Shown: positions 33,090 through 45,650 of the stretch, piece after piece
How the letters are laid out: each line of letters begins with the position of its first letter
Position numbering within the stretch: position 1 is the stretch's first letter
Translations under genes and position numbers: made by a program
Notes under the pieces: model-generated
What the model was told of the DNA's origin: nothing
The model's input: the letters and a program-made list of their open reading frames with translations, nothing else
The model's database searches: none
Assembly (NCBI RefSeq): GCF_025698545.1
Contig: NC_068571.1
Location: 53,436,552 to 53,500,551 of the forward strand
Direction of reading: 5' to 3'
DNA length: 64,000 bases
Origin: Gossypium raimondii
Taxonomy: Eukaryota > Streptophyta > Magnoliopsida > Malvales > Malvaceae

Positions 33090-33700
33090 TTATCTATTAA
33101 AGAGTTTCTTTGATAATGTGAAATATGAGTACTTGGTGCCATTAATGAGTGGAGGCCTCATGGTGGAATGACCTTCTCCTAATATTGATGAATCTTGCTC
33201 CAAGGCCATGAGACAAAGTTCTTGATTTTTGCCTTCCATCTTGATCTGCTTGAGGACCGTTTCTCTTGGTAGTGATACCATTTTTAGAGTTCTAACTCTT
33301 ATACCGATTGTAAAGCTCGATATACACCAAGAGAGTGGATGGATTTGTTTTTTAAAAGTTTGAAAGAAAGGTAACAATAAAAAATCAACACAAAGATTTA
33401 TATGGTTTGGTCCCAAAGCTCCACTACCTTAACTTACCACAACTAAGGATTTCCAAAATTTACTAATTTGAAACCTCTTTAGGATAAGGTTTAAACTTTA
33501 CAAATACTATCTTTTTAATAGGCAAAATAGAATCACATCCCCTTAAGGTTTTCTATCAAAAACCTCAAGTAATCACTCATAAAGATGAGAAATAAATGTC
33601 AAACAAAGAATATCTCTCAAAAAGCTAATATTATAACAATTAAGTCCTCTCAAAAGATTTCAAATAACTTGAAAGATTACCCTTTTCTAAACCCTAAACC
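33090..33700 (-). mobile_element. Copia D 5' end: LTR, primer site and gag start
   Basis: On the minus strand a degenerate primer site (CGGTATAAGAGTTAGAACTC, about 33293-33312) follows an LTR-like stretch to the right. The gag start at 33281 reads MVSLPRETVLKQIKMEGKNQ. Further on, GEGHSTMRPPLINGTKYSYF is the conserved copia gag N-terminus ('RPPLFDGTNYxYWK'). Coding identity ends near 33090. It abuts or interrupts the Gypsy integrase fragment at about 33703. Confidence 0.6.
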
Positions 33701-33702
33701 CT

Positions 33703-33898
33703 AAAATTCAATCGAGTTCCCAATTCTTCATGCAACTTTTCCCAAAACCTAGAAGTAAATCTTGGGTCCTAATAAAAAATAATAGACATTGGTACCCCAT
33801 GTAATCTCACTATCTCACTTATATATACAATTCTACATATTTTTCCATAGGAAAGTTTGTTCATACTAATAAGAAATGGGCAGATTTTGTCAATCTAT
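33703..33898 (-). pseudogene. Gypsy integrase core fragment (distal half)
   Basis: Reverse frame reads RLTKSAHFLLV, then LHGVPMSII, DPRFTSRFWEKLHEELGTRL, the second half of the Gypsy (Tekay/Del-like) integrase core. The catalytic second-Asp region (normally ISDRDPRF) is damaged by a stop. It continues the fragment at 35354-35761 and was separated from it by the insertion 33899-35353. Confidence 0.8.
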
Positions 33899-35353
33899 TG
33901 ATGGTTGTCAATTCCACCAATATAAAACTACGCCTAATTTGCAATTTAAGCAGTATAGGGAGTAGGGTCGATCCCTCAGAGACTGGGTTTACTGCAAATT
34001 GTTGCTCTCTTGACCAGATTTATGTCGGGGCAGTTGTCGTGCCCAAGAAGTTCGGGGGGATAAAATTTGAAACCTGAAATAAATAAATAAATTGCGTAAA
34101 AAGTAAAAGCTAAAAATAAAATAATAAAAAGCAGTTAAATAAATCTGAAGAAAAATGAATTAAACTAAGCTCAGCTTGAGGTACGGGTTTTTCCTCGTCT
34201 TTGAACTGATCCTCGAAATTAGATGACTCCTCTTTTCCAATAAGCTAGTTATAGCTACCAAGGACGCCTCGGACACCAACTCTTCCTTGTGTAAATTAGT
34301 TATGAAATGTCCAATAACTAACCCTTACCGATCGAACAACCAACGAAACGTTCGTGATTTAAAACTCCGGCAACTTTGAATTCTAGAAGAGCCTAGCTCG
34401 AACCAATGCCCTCAACCGCGTGGGGCATTTAAATCTGGTTACTACTTCCCTTGACGGAACCAAACAACAATCTCCACTTGGCACGCCAATGTGTTCACAG
34501 AAAATCGATTAGACAATCGATCCTTTCGGAATCCCAACTGTACGTCTAACCACACTAACTCAAACGACGTCTTTTTTTGACTTAGTGTTGATCTGACTTT
34601 GTGAGTTGATAAAATCATACTCTTAATCCGGAGAAATAATAAGTACCGGAATTTAGGAGTTAAATTGCTCGGGTTCGTAACTCATGGGTTTTAACGAGGC
34701 TAATTCTGACCTAAAGCTGAAAATGGATTTAGTTAACTAAGGTTTGGGGCATATTAGAGTTGGATAAATTAAATAAGGTAAAAATGGGTGAAAAGAATGG
34801 GTAGCACGATTAAGTATGGGGGCTGGAATTTTCGTAGTGTATTAAAGTGGGATGGTTAGCTACTGGAAGTTTGAAAAATGAATTGTAAATGGTGACAAAC
34901 TAGAAATTGATAAATTGAAGAAAAAGAAACTAAATACAACAGGTAGCTTCGTGAGAATGAAGAAGAGAATGTATTCAAAGATGAAAGCTTGAATCATAAC
35001 TTGATGATAAAATGAACAAAGTAGTCTACTATTTATACTAGTGGCTTTGCTAAATTAAGAGCCAACTAGCCATAGAAAATCAAGGAAAAATATTCCATGA
35101 TATAAAAAATATCCCAACATAATCTTCCACTAAGTCAACAAAAATTTAAGCTAATTAATCTTGGAAAAATTCTGCTTTGGCCCGTCTTCTTTGCTCATTT
35201 CTTCAATCTAGCCCAATTGTTTCATTTTTCTTCTATTTAGCCCCAAATTGCATCCCTACACAAAATTCAACAAAAACGTGAAAAAATTAGTGGTGCACTC
35301 TCATAAATTAACCAATTTAATTACATAAAATATGTAACTTTAGCATTTAATAT
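33899..35353 (+). mobile_element. 1.45-kb insertion splitting the Gypsy integrase
   Basis: Bounded by TCTAT (33894-33898) and CCTAT (35354-35358), a 5-bp target duplication with one change that repeats the DR codons of the integrase. It starts TGATGGTTGTCAATTCCACC and contains GGGAGTAGGGTCGATCCC; a truncated relative lies at 18083. No ORF of note. It could be a solo LTR, but the right end (TTTAATAT) lacks the expected CA, so the class is uncertain. Confidence 0.6.
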
Positions 35354-35761
35354 CCTATCCATAATAACCCAAATGACATCCTTCTTTTTAGTAGTGAGCG
35401 GCAGTCTAATCACAAAATCCATAGTTATTCTCTTTTATTTCCACTCAAGTATCGTTATTGGTTGCAATAGCCTTGAAACTTGATATTTTGATTTTACTTG
35501 CTAACAAAGTAGACACTTGATAACATATTTTACGATGTCCTTTTACATCCTCTTCCACCAATAAAACTGTTTCAAATCTTGGTACATTTTATTACTCCCC
35601 GGATGCATGGAAAAAGAACCACAATGTGCTTCCCAAAGTATAATTTGCCTCAACTCTACTTTATTAGGTACACATAACCGATCATGAAATCTCAAATACC
35701 CATCTTTACCAACTTTAATTTCATTACTTCTCCCATCTTTAAGTTGTTTCTTGATTGACAA
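35354..35761 (-). pseudogene. Gypsy integrase zinc-binding and core start
   Basis: The minus-strand frame 35543-35761 reads LRFHDRLCVPNKVELRQIIL, then EAHCGSFSMHPGSNKMYQDL and FYWWKRM, the H2C2 zinc-binding region typical of Tekay/Del chromovirus integrases. Beyond a stop, ITMDFVIRLPLTTKKKDVIW and VIMDR give the core's first Asp region. Broken by stops; a fragment of a larger element with no LTRs identified nearby. Confidence 0.82.
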
Positions 35762-36269
35762 TATTTCTTCATCTTTGTTCTTAGCATCTTCTAGGTTTTT
35801 TCATGTTCAAGTAAGAGCTAGAAAGAATTCAATTGCTTGCATAATTGTTACTGGGAAGAGGTTATCACATCCAAGAGAAGTTAAGTGTACCTTGTTTGAA
35901 ATTTTCGGTCATTTGATGATGAAAACTGGTGAAGGCCACTCATTGATATATTAGAGTTTAAGTAGCTTTCAAGAATGCTAGCTGCAACTTGGGAAGATCC
36001 ATTCCAAATTGAACAAATGAAAATGATGTTGTTGGCATTAGCAAAATCAAGAATATGTTTGTAGATGCATAAGTAAAATCATAGACCTAATGTAAAAAGC
36101 TTGATTAGGTGGGTCGAATCAAGTAGAGATATTGTATGTAACAAAGATTGATTAGGTGGTCTAAATCAGGTAAAAATATTGTATGTAGTTGTATTAAAGC
36201 TGTCAAGGGTGCATAGATTAGCAGCTAGGGGATTGTTTTGTATGATGTTTTGAAGTTGATGTATGTGAT
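35762..36269. other. No gene recognised
   Basis: Spacer between the integrase fragment and the solo LTR. It contains a local duplication of (G)ATTGATTAGGTGG...ATATTGTATGTA near 36100-36185. Confidence 0.4.
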
Positions 36270-37703
36270 TGTAATGGCCTAAATTCAAGGTTATTGGGAC
36301 AGTGGTTTCGTAGCCACAAATCCGATTTAAAAATAAATTTATTTTAATATTTTTGCATGAATATTGATATGATAGGGAAATCGTATGAAAATATACATAG
36401 AAAAATTTTACTGATTTAGTGGTTAATTAGAAAATGAAATTATTGAAGAAATTGTGTAACACCCCTAACCCGTATACGTCGCCATATTAGGATTACGAGG
36501 CATTACCGAAAAACACAACCATTTTTTTTCCACACCAATTCTTAATACAAAACATACATATCTGTCAATTCAATATCATAGCACAACCGAAACTCATCCC
36601 TTAACCAATTTACAGCATAAACACCACTTCAAATTAAGGTTAGATCATGATCAAATATACATTATGTTCTTTCATACTCTTTAGCCGAATTGTTTAATAA
36701 AAACTTACAAGCATTTTTACTATGTTTTAAACTTACTAATACAAACTAATTCATAATTTATTCATGATGTAACCAATCAAGAAATATAATCAAGTTATCA
36801 ATCATACTAATTATCATTTATACAAATAGACTTATACCATGGTCGAATCATTTAAATCAATCACATTGAACATTCAACCTAGAATATATAAAACTAAGTT
36901 TAAACATAATGATCAAGCCATTTTAACTAAACCGAATTTAAGCATAGGAAATAGACCATTAAAACATATTCGTTAATACCAAATTCAAAAGCGAAAAGAG
37001 ATAAGCCATTTTCGCATGGCTCATATTCACATATCCCAAAAATTTAAACATATTAACTAGACTATACATGCCATAGGTTCGAGTTCAAAATATATAAAAT
37101 ACCAAAGACGGTTGATAGTGTGATAGATTATGCTGATGATCCCCGAGCTCGTAACGCGTCTCCAAAATCTATTAGAATTGATAGACAAAGATAACCAAAG
37201 TAAGCTTTTATAGCTTAATAAGTCTATAGCGTATCTAAAAATACATATAAAAGAATCACATAATTATTTAAGTAAATTTATCGAAATCACAAATATCAAT
37301 TATAATTACTAACCAAACATTTCTATATTAAGTCATTTCGTTTAAATCTAAAAGAATGTATATTTAACTAATATACATAAACGGACAAAGGTATATACAT
37401 TATATGCATAAAATCAAATTACTAACATAATCATTATCTCGCATATCTGATTTCTAGAGTACTTGTTGTTCGTACTTCATCGGATCCATTTATATATAAT
37501 TGTTCAATTACATATACCAAAAGCATAATTTTATACTTATAAACTATAAAGGCCAAATGCACATATTCACTTATACCCACCTATGCGAATGCATACATGT
37601 ATACACTTATATCTACCTATGCCGAATGCATACAAATATATATCCACCTATGCCGAATGCCTACATATGCACACATAAATATCCAACAATTTTCATGACA
37701 TCC

Positions 37704-37705
<2 letters not shown>

Positions 37706-37738
<33 letters not shown>
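37706..37738. repeat. (AT)n microsatellite
   Basis: About 16 uninterrupted AT dinucleotides within the inner solo LTR. Confidence 0.95.
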
Positions 37739-37741
<3 letters not shown>

Positions 37742-37871
37742 CTCACTCATCACAAAGATTCGAACAATTATATACTCATCAACATCTTGAAACAATGTTC
37801 ATACATTCATCCATTTCATATAAAATCATATCTATATTTATACCAAATGCTTAGAATCACTTAATTCATCA

Positions 37872-38040
37872 TATTCGGATCACGGCACTTAGCCTGCTAG
37901 GCTTATAGCTGATTCAGATCACCAGCACTTAGCACGCTAGGTTTATAACTCGATTCATATCATAAGCACTTAGCACTGCTAGGCTTATAGCCCGATTCGG
38001 AGGATCAAGCACTTAGCACGCTAGGTTTATAACTTTGATT
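37872..38040. repeat. Minisatellite in inner solo LTR (4 units of ~40 bp)
   Basis: Units of the form ATTCGGATCA...GCACTTAGCACGCTAGGTTTATA repeat four times with small changes. The position is in the middle of the LTR, as in its relatives. Confidence 0.85.
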
Positions 38041-41000
38041 CATATTCACCAATTCCAAACTTGAAAATTCAATGATTCAACCGAATACATTTATATATAT
38101 ATTTTGAGTCTATCATATACATATATAATTACGTACTCATAATCAAAGCATGAATTTATATTTGTATACTCATACATATTCGAATCTAATATATATACAT
38201 CCATAATTTCATTCCCAAATCCATATAAGGTATCATACATGTATATGCAAGCTTGTTCGATCCATATATATATTCGCACATTATATAATCACAACCATAA
38301 CATTTGAACTTTTAATTGAATCCAAAATTTATACTTTTATATACATACCTATTCGAACATCACATGTATATGTATGAAATTCACACATCAACTAACATAA
38401 ATTTTATACTTGTAATTATAACTCATTAATTATAAAATAAATATACTTATATATATATTGATTTGATAACATGAATTTTTTTGCTAACAGACTTACCTCG
38501 GACGATGAAAAATCGAAGTCGGACGATTATTCGACTAATTTGGCTTTTCCCCGATCTAACTCCGATTTCTTTGGTTCTCGATCTAAATATATTCAAAATA
38601 AGATAATTTATTTATTAACACATTCAATTTAATCCAAAAAACACATAATTTGGAAAATTACTATTTTGCCCCTAATATTTACACTTTTTGCAATTTAGTC
38701 CCTATTGCATAAAACACAATTTATACAAAATTTGCCCATACCACACAAGGGCCGAATATTTATGGTTCTCATACAAGTCCACACATTGCATTTATTTCAC
38801 ACTTTAGTCCCCCAAAAATTTAATTTCACAATTTAGCCCTATTTACTCAATTTCACTAAAAATTCCAATACAAAACATATTAATCTAAAATATATATTTC
38901 ATTATTCATCATCAAACATCACATAACACAAATGTTCATCAATGGAACAACTCAAAATATTCATCAAAATCAAAAATTTAAACATGGGTCGGATAGTATT
39001 CGAAGCAACGATCTCAAAAACGTAAAAATTATCAAAAACCGAACAAAGAACTAACCTTAATCAAGCTTTAAAATGGTCGAATATTACTTGACTTCCTTTC
39101 TTTTTTTTCTTTTGCATGAATTCGGCTATGTTAAGATGAAAACATTCATCTTTTCATCAATTATTTTAATTTTAATGTTTAATTTAACATTTGACTAAAT
39201 TAACCTTATTATAATAAATTTTTATAACATATATATTAAGGTCAATTATGCCATATATCACCCACTATCTACTTTCTGGTCTTATTGCATCATAAATCCT
39301 TCCATTTAAAAAGACAACAAAAATTAGGTGCTTTTATAATTAACCCCTAAATTTTCATTTTTCGCGATTTAATCCTTTTATTTAATCGGACACTCGAACA
39401 ACAAAATTAAAACACGAAAATTTCACACAATTAAATGCACACAAAGTAAACACACAAAATAATATTAAAATATTTTTTTGTATCGGACTTGTGGTCCCGA
39501 AACCACTATGTCCGATTAGGGTCAAATCGGGTTGTTACAAATTGGGTAAAAACAAGGTATCGAGACCTCGATCTCGTAAAACCGAGTCAAAAATATTTTA
39601 TAAATATTTATGAAATGTTAGTAATATGGTATTAAAATTTCGTTAGAAAATTTTAATGTTTGGGTAGTCAATTAAGTGAAAAGAACTAAATTGAAAAAGG
39701 TGTAAAAGTTACTAGAACGATTAAATAGCTCAATTGTTAAATGAGGAGGGACATAAATTGTAAATAAGCCCAAAAGGAGATATTTTGGGTGGCATAAGCT
39801 GAGAAAAATCAGGAGAATTGGTGAAATAAGGGTAAAATGGGAAAATAACAAATTTTACTAACATAAAAATGGGACCAAATTGGAATATCTAGAATTCTCT
39901 TTATTTTTCTGCATTCTCATCAGCCAAAAACGTCCTAAGGGTTTATTCAAGCTGGTTTTTCATAATTTTTGCACCAAGTGAGTTAATCCTTACCTTTTTC
40001 TTGTAATTTTTATGTTTCTAAGACTTTTACAACTAGGTCCTATTACTAAATTCATTAGTTTTTGATTTCATGAATAAAATTGAAAGTCACCATGGTTGAG
40101 TGTTGTAATTTTATGATAAAATAGCATGAAATTGAAGCTTTAATTTGTTTATGAGATGATTTTATTAGGTAATTTCAAAAGAAATTGATTTGTAGGACCT
40201 AATTGTGAAAATGTTTGGAATTAAAGTCTAGTGCTACAATTCTGATTTCCAAACGTTATAAAGTAGTTTAAAGTAATAGAATAAAGTGTTAATTGAGAAA
40301 AACAAGCTCAATTGAGAGGTTAATTGAGAAGGGATGAAATTATCATTTATTAAAAGCTTAGGGGAAAAATGGTAATTAACATCATGCACTAAAATAGTTT
40401 TGGACAGCAACAGTAGTCTAACTTTGAAAAATCACCAAAAATTGTGGAGATCGAATTAGAAAATGAATAAATATGAGATTAATGCTTATTGAGTCTAGTT
40501 TCTTATAAAAGAAACAGTGTAAGCAATGGAATTGTAAATCGTGAGATATAATGGATTTTGTGAGACAAGGTCAGAATGAATTCGGGTTCCCCTGTTCTGA
40601 CTTTGGAAAATAATTAGGGGTTTAAATTTATATGTTTAAAATCCTTAATGAGTCTATTTTCAAAATAAACAAAAGATAACATCATCCAAATTCTATACAA
40701 TGAGATAATTAATTTTTAGTGAAGAGGGGTCGGAACTGTCGAACAGTGAAACAGGGGAAACTTTAAAGAATAAACTGTACTTATTGGCTAAACAAAAAAT
40801 TCTGAAAATTTTATGGTAAGAAGATACATGAGTCTAGTTTCTGGGAAAATTAGCAGATCTTAATTTGGAGTTCCGTAGCTCAAGATATAAATAATTTAGT
40901 GACTATGACTTAGTGAGACAGCTTTGAATGCACTATAAATAATAATGGAATTATAGAGAATGTTACATATGAACATGAAATGTAGTAGATTAATGATTAA

Positions 41001-41261
41001 ATTTATTTATTTAGATCCAGAAAATTCAAATGTGAAGCTAGATATAGGAAAAGAAAAAGTTCGGGATTAGTAGATTTTTGTTTACGAACAAGTATCGAGG
41101 TAAGTTCGTGTAACTTGAATTATATTCTTAAATGGTTGAAATGTTTGTTATTGATGTGAATATGATTTGAATGTTAATTTTATGAAAATTGATGAAACAT
41201 TGATATATTTGATAAAAAGGGGAGAAATCCCGGTTGAATGGAAGGAAAATTCGATGGATCT

Positions 41262-41515
41262 CTGAAAAGGAATTGACGGTAAAAAGGATCTAGCTCGGAC
41301 AAGTGATCCTATCCTGATATAGCCCTCCCGAAGAATATGTGGAAAATGGATTTAGCCCGGATGGGTATCCGAATTAGGTGCAATTTAGCTTTGGTGGTAA
41401 TTGGATCCAAGCTCATTAGAGTAATTGTCATTGCGAGGATTTAGCTTTGACCGGTAATCCCGACAATACTCTATGAGTTTATATTCTGAGGATTTAGCTT
41501 TGGGTGGTAATCCAT
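41262..41515. repeat. Interspersed short repeats in outer solo LTR
   Basis: Five copies of a ~22-bp core (GGATTTAGCTTTGGTGGTAAT variants) occur at spacings of about 45-70 bp. Confidence 0.75.
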
Positions 41516-42450
41516 TTGTAAGGATGAGGTTCGAGGGAGTGTGCTCTCTGAAATGGAAATGTGCGCACATGAATATGAATTAACGGACTCGGATTTGTAC
41601 ATTAAAGTGTACCTCTGAAAATCCATCGAAATTCTGAGAAATTCAACGGGATAAATATGGAAAAATAACAAGGGAATGGAAATCATGGAATTGATGAGCT
41701 CATCAATCATGGTATATATATTATTGATACATGTAAATTATTGAACTAACTTGAATGTTGAGTTTGTGCATGTTAAGGGAATAATGCATTGAATGGATAT
41801 ATGAATGTTTATTGCATTGTATTGAAAATATTAGGTAAGTATAATTCTTATTACATGAGCTTACTAAGCACAAAGTGCTTACCCTATTTCTTTTTTCCCT
41901 ATTTGTAGTGTTAAGAGCTTGGAGGTCAGATTCGGTTAGATACGTATCACACTATCAACCTCAAGATCTCGGTATATAAAGAAACATTATTTTGGAAATC
42001 AATGGCATGTATAAGCTAATAAAGTAAATGTTAATGTGAAATGAATGTATGGTTAGCCATTGGTATGGCTAACAAATTTTGGTTTTGGTATATGATGAGG
42101 TTATCTTTTGAATACGTTAAATCTATCTTGAAAATATGTTGAAATGAATTGGTTGTGTTGGATTGGTCTCGATTTAAAATTGCAGGGAAGATTAGATATT
42201 CATAAAGGGGTTATATTGACTTCAAAAAAAAACTTTAGGATTTTGCGAAAAATTTCTTATGGTTTCGATTTAATCTCGGTTTAGTCCCGATGTATGTTTT
42301 GGGCTTCGGAGGTCTATCTAAGGGACGTCATGACATGTTTCGATAAATGAATAGTATTTAACTCGTAATACGAAAAATTTATTTGGTAAAATCTGGTAAT
42401 GTCTCATATCCTATTTCGACAACGAATACAGGTAGGGGTATTACAGTGAT

Positions 42451-43040
42451 GTTTACTATTTATTGCTAGCGTAATGAAAAATCCTTGACTTATCTCATCA
42501 ACCCCTCTTGACCTCCCCCCCAAAGTTTAAGATTTAAAACAAGTAACATTTTTGAAGAACTGCATTTTGCATAATTTAACTTTAATCATATTAGGATTGT
42601 TGCATTTTATTTATTTGCTGAATTTTATTTATTTGTGATTTTGTTTATTAGTGATGTTTTCTTTTGCTTTTTCGCTCTTTCCGAAGCAAAAAAAAAATTT
42701 TAAAAAGTAATAAAGTGAAAAGGTTGTTTTGCTTGAATTTATAATTGTTTTCCTTAATTCTCTTCACAAAATAAGTTGTTTATGCACATGTTATTTGAGT
42801 AACATACAAAAATCGGAGTTAGTATTTAGTTAAAGATTGATGTGAAAATATTTAGGTGGAAAAATTATATAATCCAAAATGTATCTAATTGCTAGGAACC
42901 AAATATTTCACTAACCTTGTAAATTATTAAAAAAGAATTCAGGGTGAGTTTTCTTTTTAATTGAATTGGGCTTTTTTATAATAAATCCAACAAGTACTCT
43001 AGGCCCTTGATGACTTATTCAAAACAAATGGAGCGTCTGA
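42451..43040. other. Intergenic, no feature
   Basis: AT-rich spacer with poly-T and poly-A runs. No coding or RNA gene seen. Confidence 0.4.
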
Positions 43041-44133
43041 AATTCTGAATGAAGGGAAGAAAATAAGAAAGCCAGCCACTAAGAAATGAAGAATCTCTCT
43101 CCTTCGTTATAAGCTTTACGAATAACCTCGATTTCAATCTCTCTTCTTTTGATATATCTCCGGCAATAAAACTCCACCGTTTCATTCCATCCTAGAGAGC
43201 GGAGCTCCCTTCGTTTGTTGGGTTTGGCTCAGATCGACTCCCGGGTAAGAATTCGTGCCTTTGTTTCACAGTTCGACTCCTTATTTCTCTTCTCCTACAG
43301 ATTCCTCTCATCTGAATCTTTGCCATTATCGTTTTTACGCAGCTTTTCGTTTGGAATTACGGGTCGATTAGAGGCTTGTTGACTGAACCGGTTTCCGAAT
43401 TGGGTTTTTGTTTTGTATTGTAAGCAATTGAGTGAATTGGAATTTTACATCCATAAATGGATTTTGGATTTCTTTGTCTTTGTTGTTTCAGAAAGTGATT
43501 TGTTTGTAATTTATGCTTTTGGTTGGTTTAAAATAGTTAATTATTTTGGAGTAGCATAGGGATATTGCGTTGCCAGGTATCCAATTGTACAACGTGCTTG
43601 TCCTGTGAGAACTCTTCATTAGTATCTAAGCTGTTACTTAAAAATTTGTCATAAGATGGATGATCTATTTTCAGTCAATCATCCAGAACAGATGTTTGAG
43701 TTTTCATGTTGACCTTTGTAAATTCTCTGGTCTCTAGAACATTACTTGGACTAATAAGTTAGCTTGATGGTTAAAAGGGTGTGTTCCTTACATCTGTAAG
43801 TGTTCTTGTTTTTCTTAATGTCGGTTCAAAGCTGTTTGAAGAATCTCATGTCTTCCAGGATAGCAGTAGCACCTTACCTGAAAAAAAGTGGCTTGTCATT
43901 TTCAGTTAACAAGCATCTGGTTTTCTCGAATTTTGTGTAATTCATATTTTAAGCAGCTTTTTGAAGATGTTTCTTTCTTTTTGCAGTAAGTGATTTAAGT
44001 AGCATTGATTTCTATTTAATAAGATTAGCAGTCAGAACTGCATGATAAATAAATCTACTTAATTCATAGGCCGTCTACATTTGCACAAGCAGCCAAACTT
44101 AAGAGGAGGGCTCCTGCCAAGGAGAAGAACTAA
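43041..44133 (+). pseudogene. GET1-like exon fragment with a leader-like first exon
   Basis: 44071-44133, after the acceptor TTCATAG, encodes PSTFAQAAKLKRRAPAKEKN then TAA. It matches the coiled-coil region of plant GET1/WRB (as I recall it, QPSTFAQAAKLRR...AKEKEL), the ER receptor for tail-anchored protein insertion. The N-terminal membrane segment and the C-terminal half are absent. A leader-like segment lies at about 43080-43245 (CT-rich, ending CCCGG|GTAAGAATTCG, a strong donor). It may be an unrelated promoter driving a short transcript. Probably a duplicated fragment; no start codon for a GET1 product is evident. Confidence 0.45.
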
Positions 44134-45376
44134 CAAATTGAGGCCACTTTCCTTTTTAAGCCATTGGTTAATGACTTCTGTTTTCATCGTATTAGTTTGA
44201 TGAATTTGATTCTTTGAACAATCTTCTTGTGGTGCTTTGGGTTTAATTCAAAATTTTCCGAATCAGTGGATTAATGGTTAATGTGAAAATTTGATTAGGC
44301 AATGTGAAAAAGTTATGTTCTAATTTTCTGGACTATCAAGTTTTAGGTATGTTAGGGGAAGCCTACTCTCTGTTTACTGATAAGTTTAACAAGTAAAGAT
44401 AAATTTAATCTTGAGTGTTAAATGAGGTTGATTTCATTTAATCTACAGTTTATATATATTGAAGGTCAGGGAATAGCTGTTTTCAATTACTTGAAAACTT
44501 GGATGTTTTCATTTAGTCTACAGTTAATATATTTTTAAGGCCACTTTCCTTATACAAGTGCTGTTTGATTTTCTTTTTTAAGGAAAAATGCAGTTTATAT
44601 GGCATTGTTGTGTGTTTTCTAATAGAATTGAAAGCAAGAGATTTTGGGATCAATGAACCTCAATTTTAACTAGAAGAACATCGTCATTTTTGGAGTGAAA
44701 GATTTGTAAATATTTTAGTCAGTCTCGCATTTTATCCGGTGCTAAGGTGGTGCATATTAGTCAGTCCATGGATCAATGCATATTCGGTTTTCTTTTCATA
44801 CCGCTAGGTTCTTGCACTCATCAGTAAGGATTGGGGTAGATTTTCTTTAAATTAGTTGAGTGGAGCTCATCAATGAACTTCGTTGGAATTTTTTTTGTGC
44901 TGGTGCGTATATGATTTGGAAATGGATTTTGATTGAAATATTCAGGTAATATCTTAATGCATGGCATGGTTGGAATTAGGGATGTAATTGAACTGAAAAG
45001 GTTGTTTTATATTACAAAGTAGTTACGAGTGGTTATTGTGTTGCATTAGAAGATGTTAACTGTGTTGTTTTCTTTCTTATGAAGAACGCAGTATATTTGC
45101 CTTTTTTTTATCTTATAGTGAGAATTTTCTTTCAAAGTTTCATATTTAATTCGTATTACAGGTTTATTTTTAAAAAAATCCAAAGTCCTCATCTTTTGCT
45201 TTGGTATTGTTAATTATGTAGCAAAAGAAGGTTTCTCTTTTGAGGACGTCGGCCATTCATATCAACCCAAGGTATCTCTCTACAATCTCATGCTTTTGTT
45301 TGGAATAAGATTGATGTGTGTTGTTTTATTTGATTGGTATTTCCTGTCTACATGGCTGTTAATATTTATTTGGCAC
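44134..45376. other. Intergenic or intronic DNA
   Basis: One possible small exon at 45223-45272 (acceptor ATGTAG, donor AAG|GTATCT, frame KVSLLRTSAIHINP) could belong to the transcript starting near 43.1 kb, but no family is recognised. Otherwise nothing. Confidence 0.3.
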
Positions 45377-45389
45377 CTTCCATATAAAT

Positions 45390-45650
45390 TTTGCTTCATG
45401 CATCTGTAAGTGAAATGTGTGTGTATATATATTCTTTTGATATATTTGCATGCATCCGTAAGTGAAATTTGCTTTTATATATTTATTCTTTTGATGTATT
45501 CTTTCAATCTGTTTGTGTATATATATTCTTTTCATATATTCTATCTGTATGTGTGTGCATATACTTTTTGATATAATTCTTTCTATCTTCCATATAAATT
45601 TCGCTGCATGCATCTTTGAAATATGTGTACATCTATTCTTTTGATTCAGG
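45390..45650. repeat. Degenerate TA/TG-rich minisatellite
   Basis: Imperfect repeats of TGCATC(T/C)GTAAGTGAAAT and of TATATATTCTTTTGATATATT recur over about 260 bp. Open frames on the minus strand here are by-products of the repeat. Confidence 0.6.

Larger units (their letters stand above)
36455..39539 (-). mobile_element. Solo LTR (inner), inverted relative to the outer one
   Basis: Starts TGTAACACCCCTAACCCG, ends AAATCGGGTTGTTACA, with a perfect target duplication AATTG at 36450-36454 and 39540-39544; 3085 bp. Its reverse complement begins TGTAACAACCCG and contains GTGGTTTCGGGACCACAA, matching the start of the LTR at 6836. So it belongs to the same family in the opposite direction. It carries only short chance ORFs. 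Confidence 0.87.
36270..42445 (+). mobile_element. Solo LTR (outer), ~3.1 kb without its insertion
   Basis: Starts TGTAATGGCCTAAATTC, ends GTAGGGGTATTACA, with a perfect target duplication GTGAT at 36265-36269 and 42446-42450. After subtracting the inner element the LTR is about 3.09 kb. It shares start (GTGGTTTCGTAGCCACAAAT) and architecture with 6836-10070. Non-coding throughout. Confidence 0.85.

Noticed and set aside
33685..33705. Telomere-like AAACCCTAAACCCTAAAA
   Set aside because: Only two units at the edge of TE fragments; too short for an interstitial telomere array.
37500..37790. 96-codon Tyr/Ile-rich ORF
   Set aside because: Contains the (AT)n microsatellite and lies in a solo LTR; no motif.
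37872..38040. Regularly spaced repeats considered as a CRISPR-like array
   Set aside because: Units are contiguous and diverged, without unique spacers, in a plant nuclear LTR.
45359..45613. 84-codon minus-strand ORF with His/Ile/Lys repeats
   Set aside because: Translation of a degenerate TA/TG-rich minisatellite.
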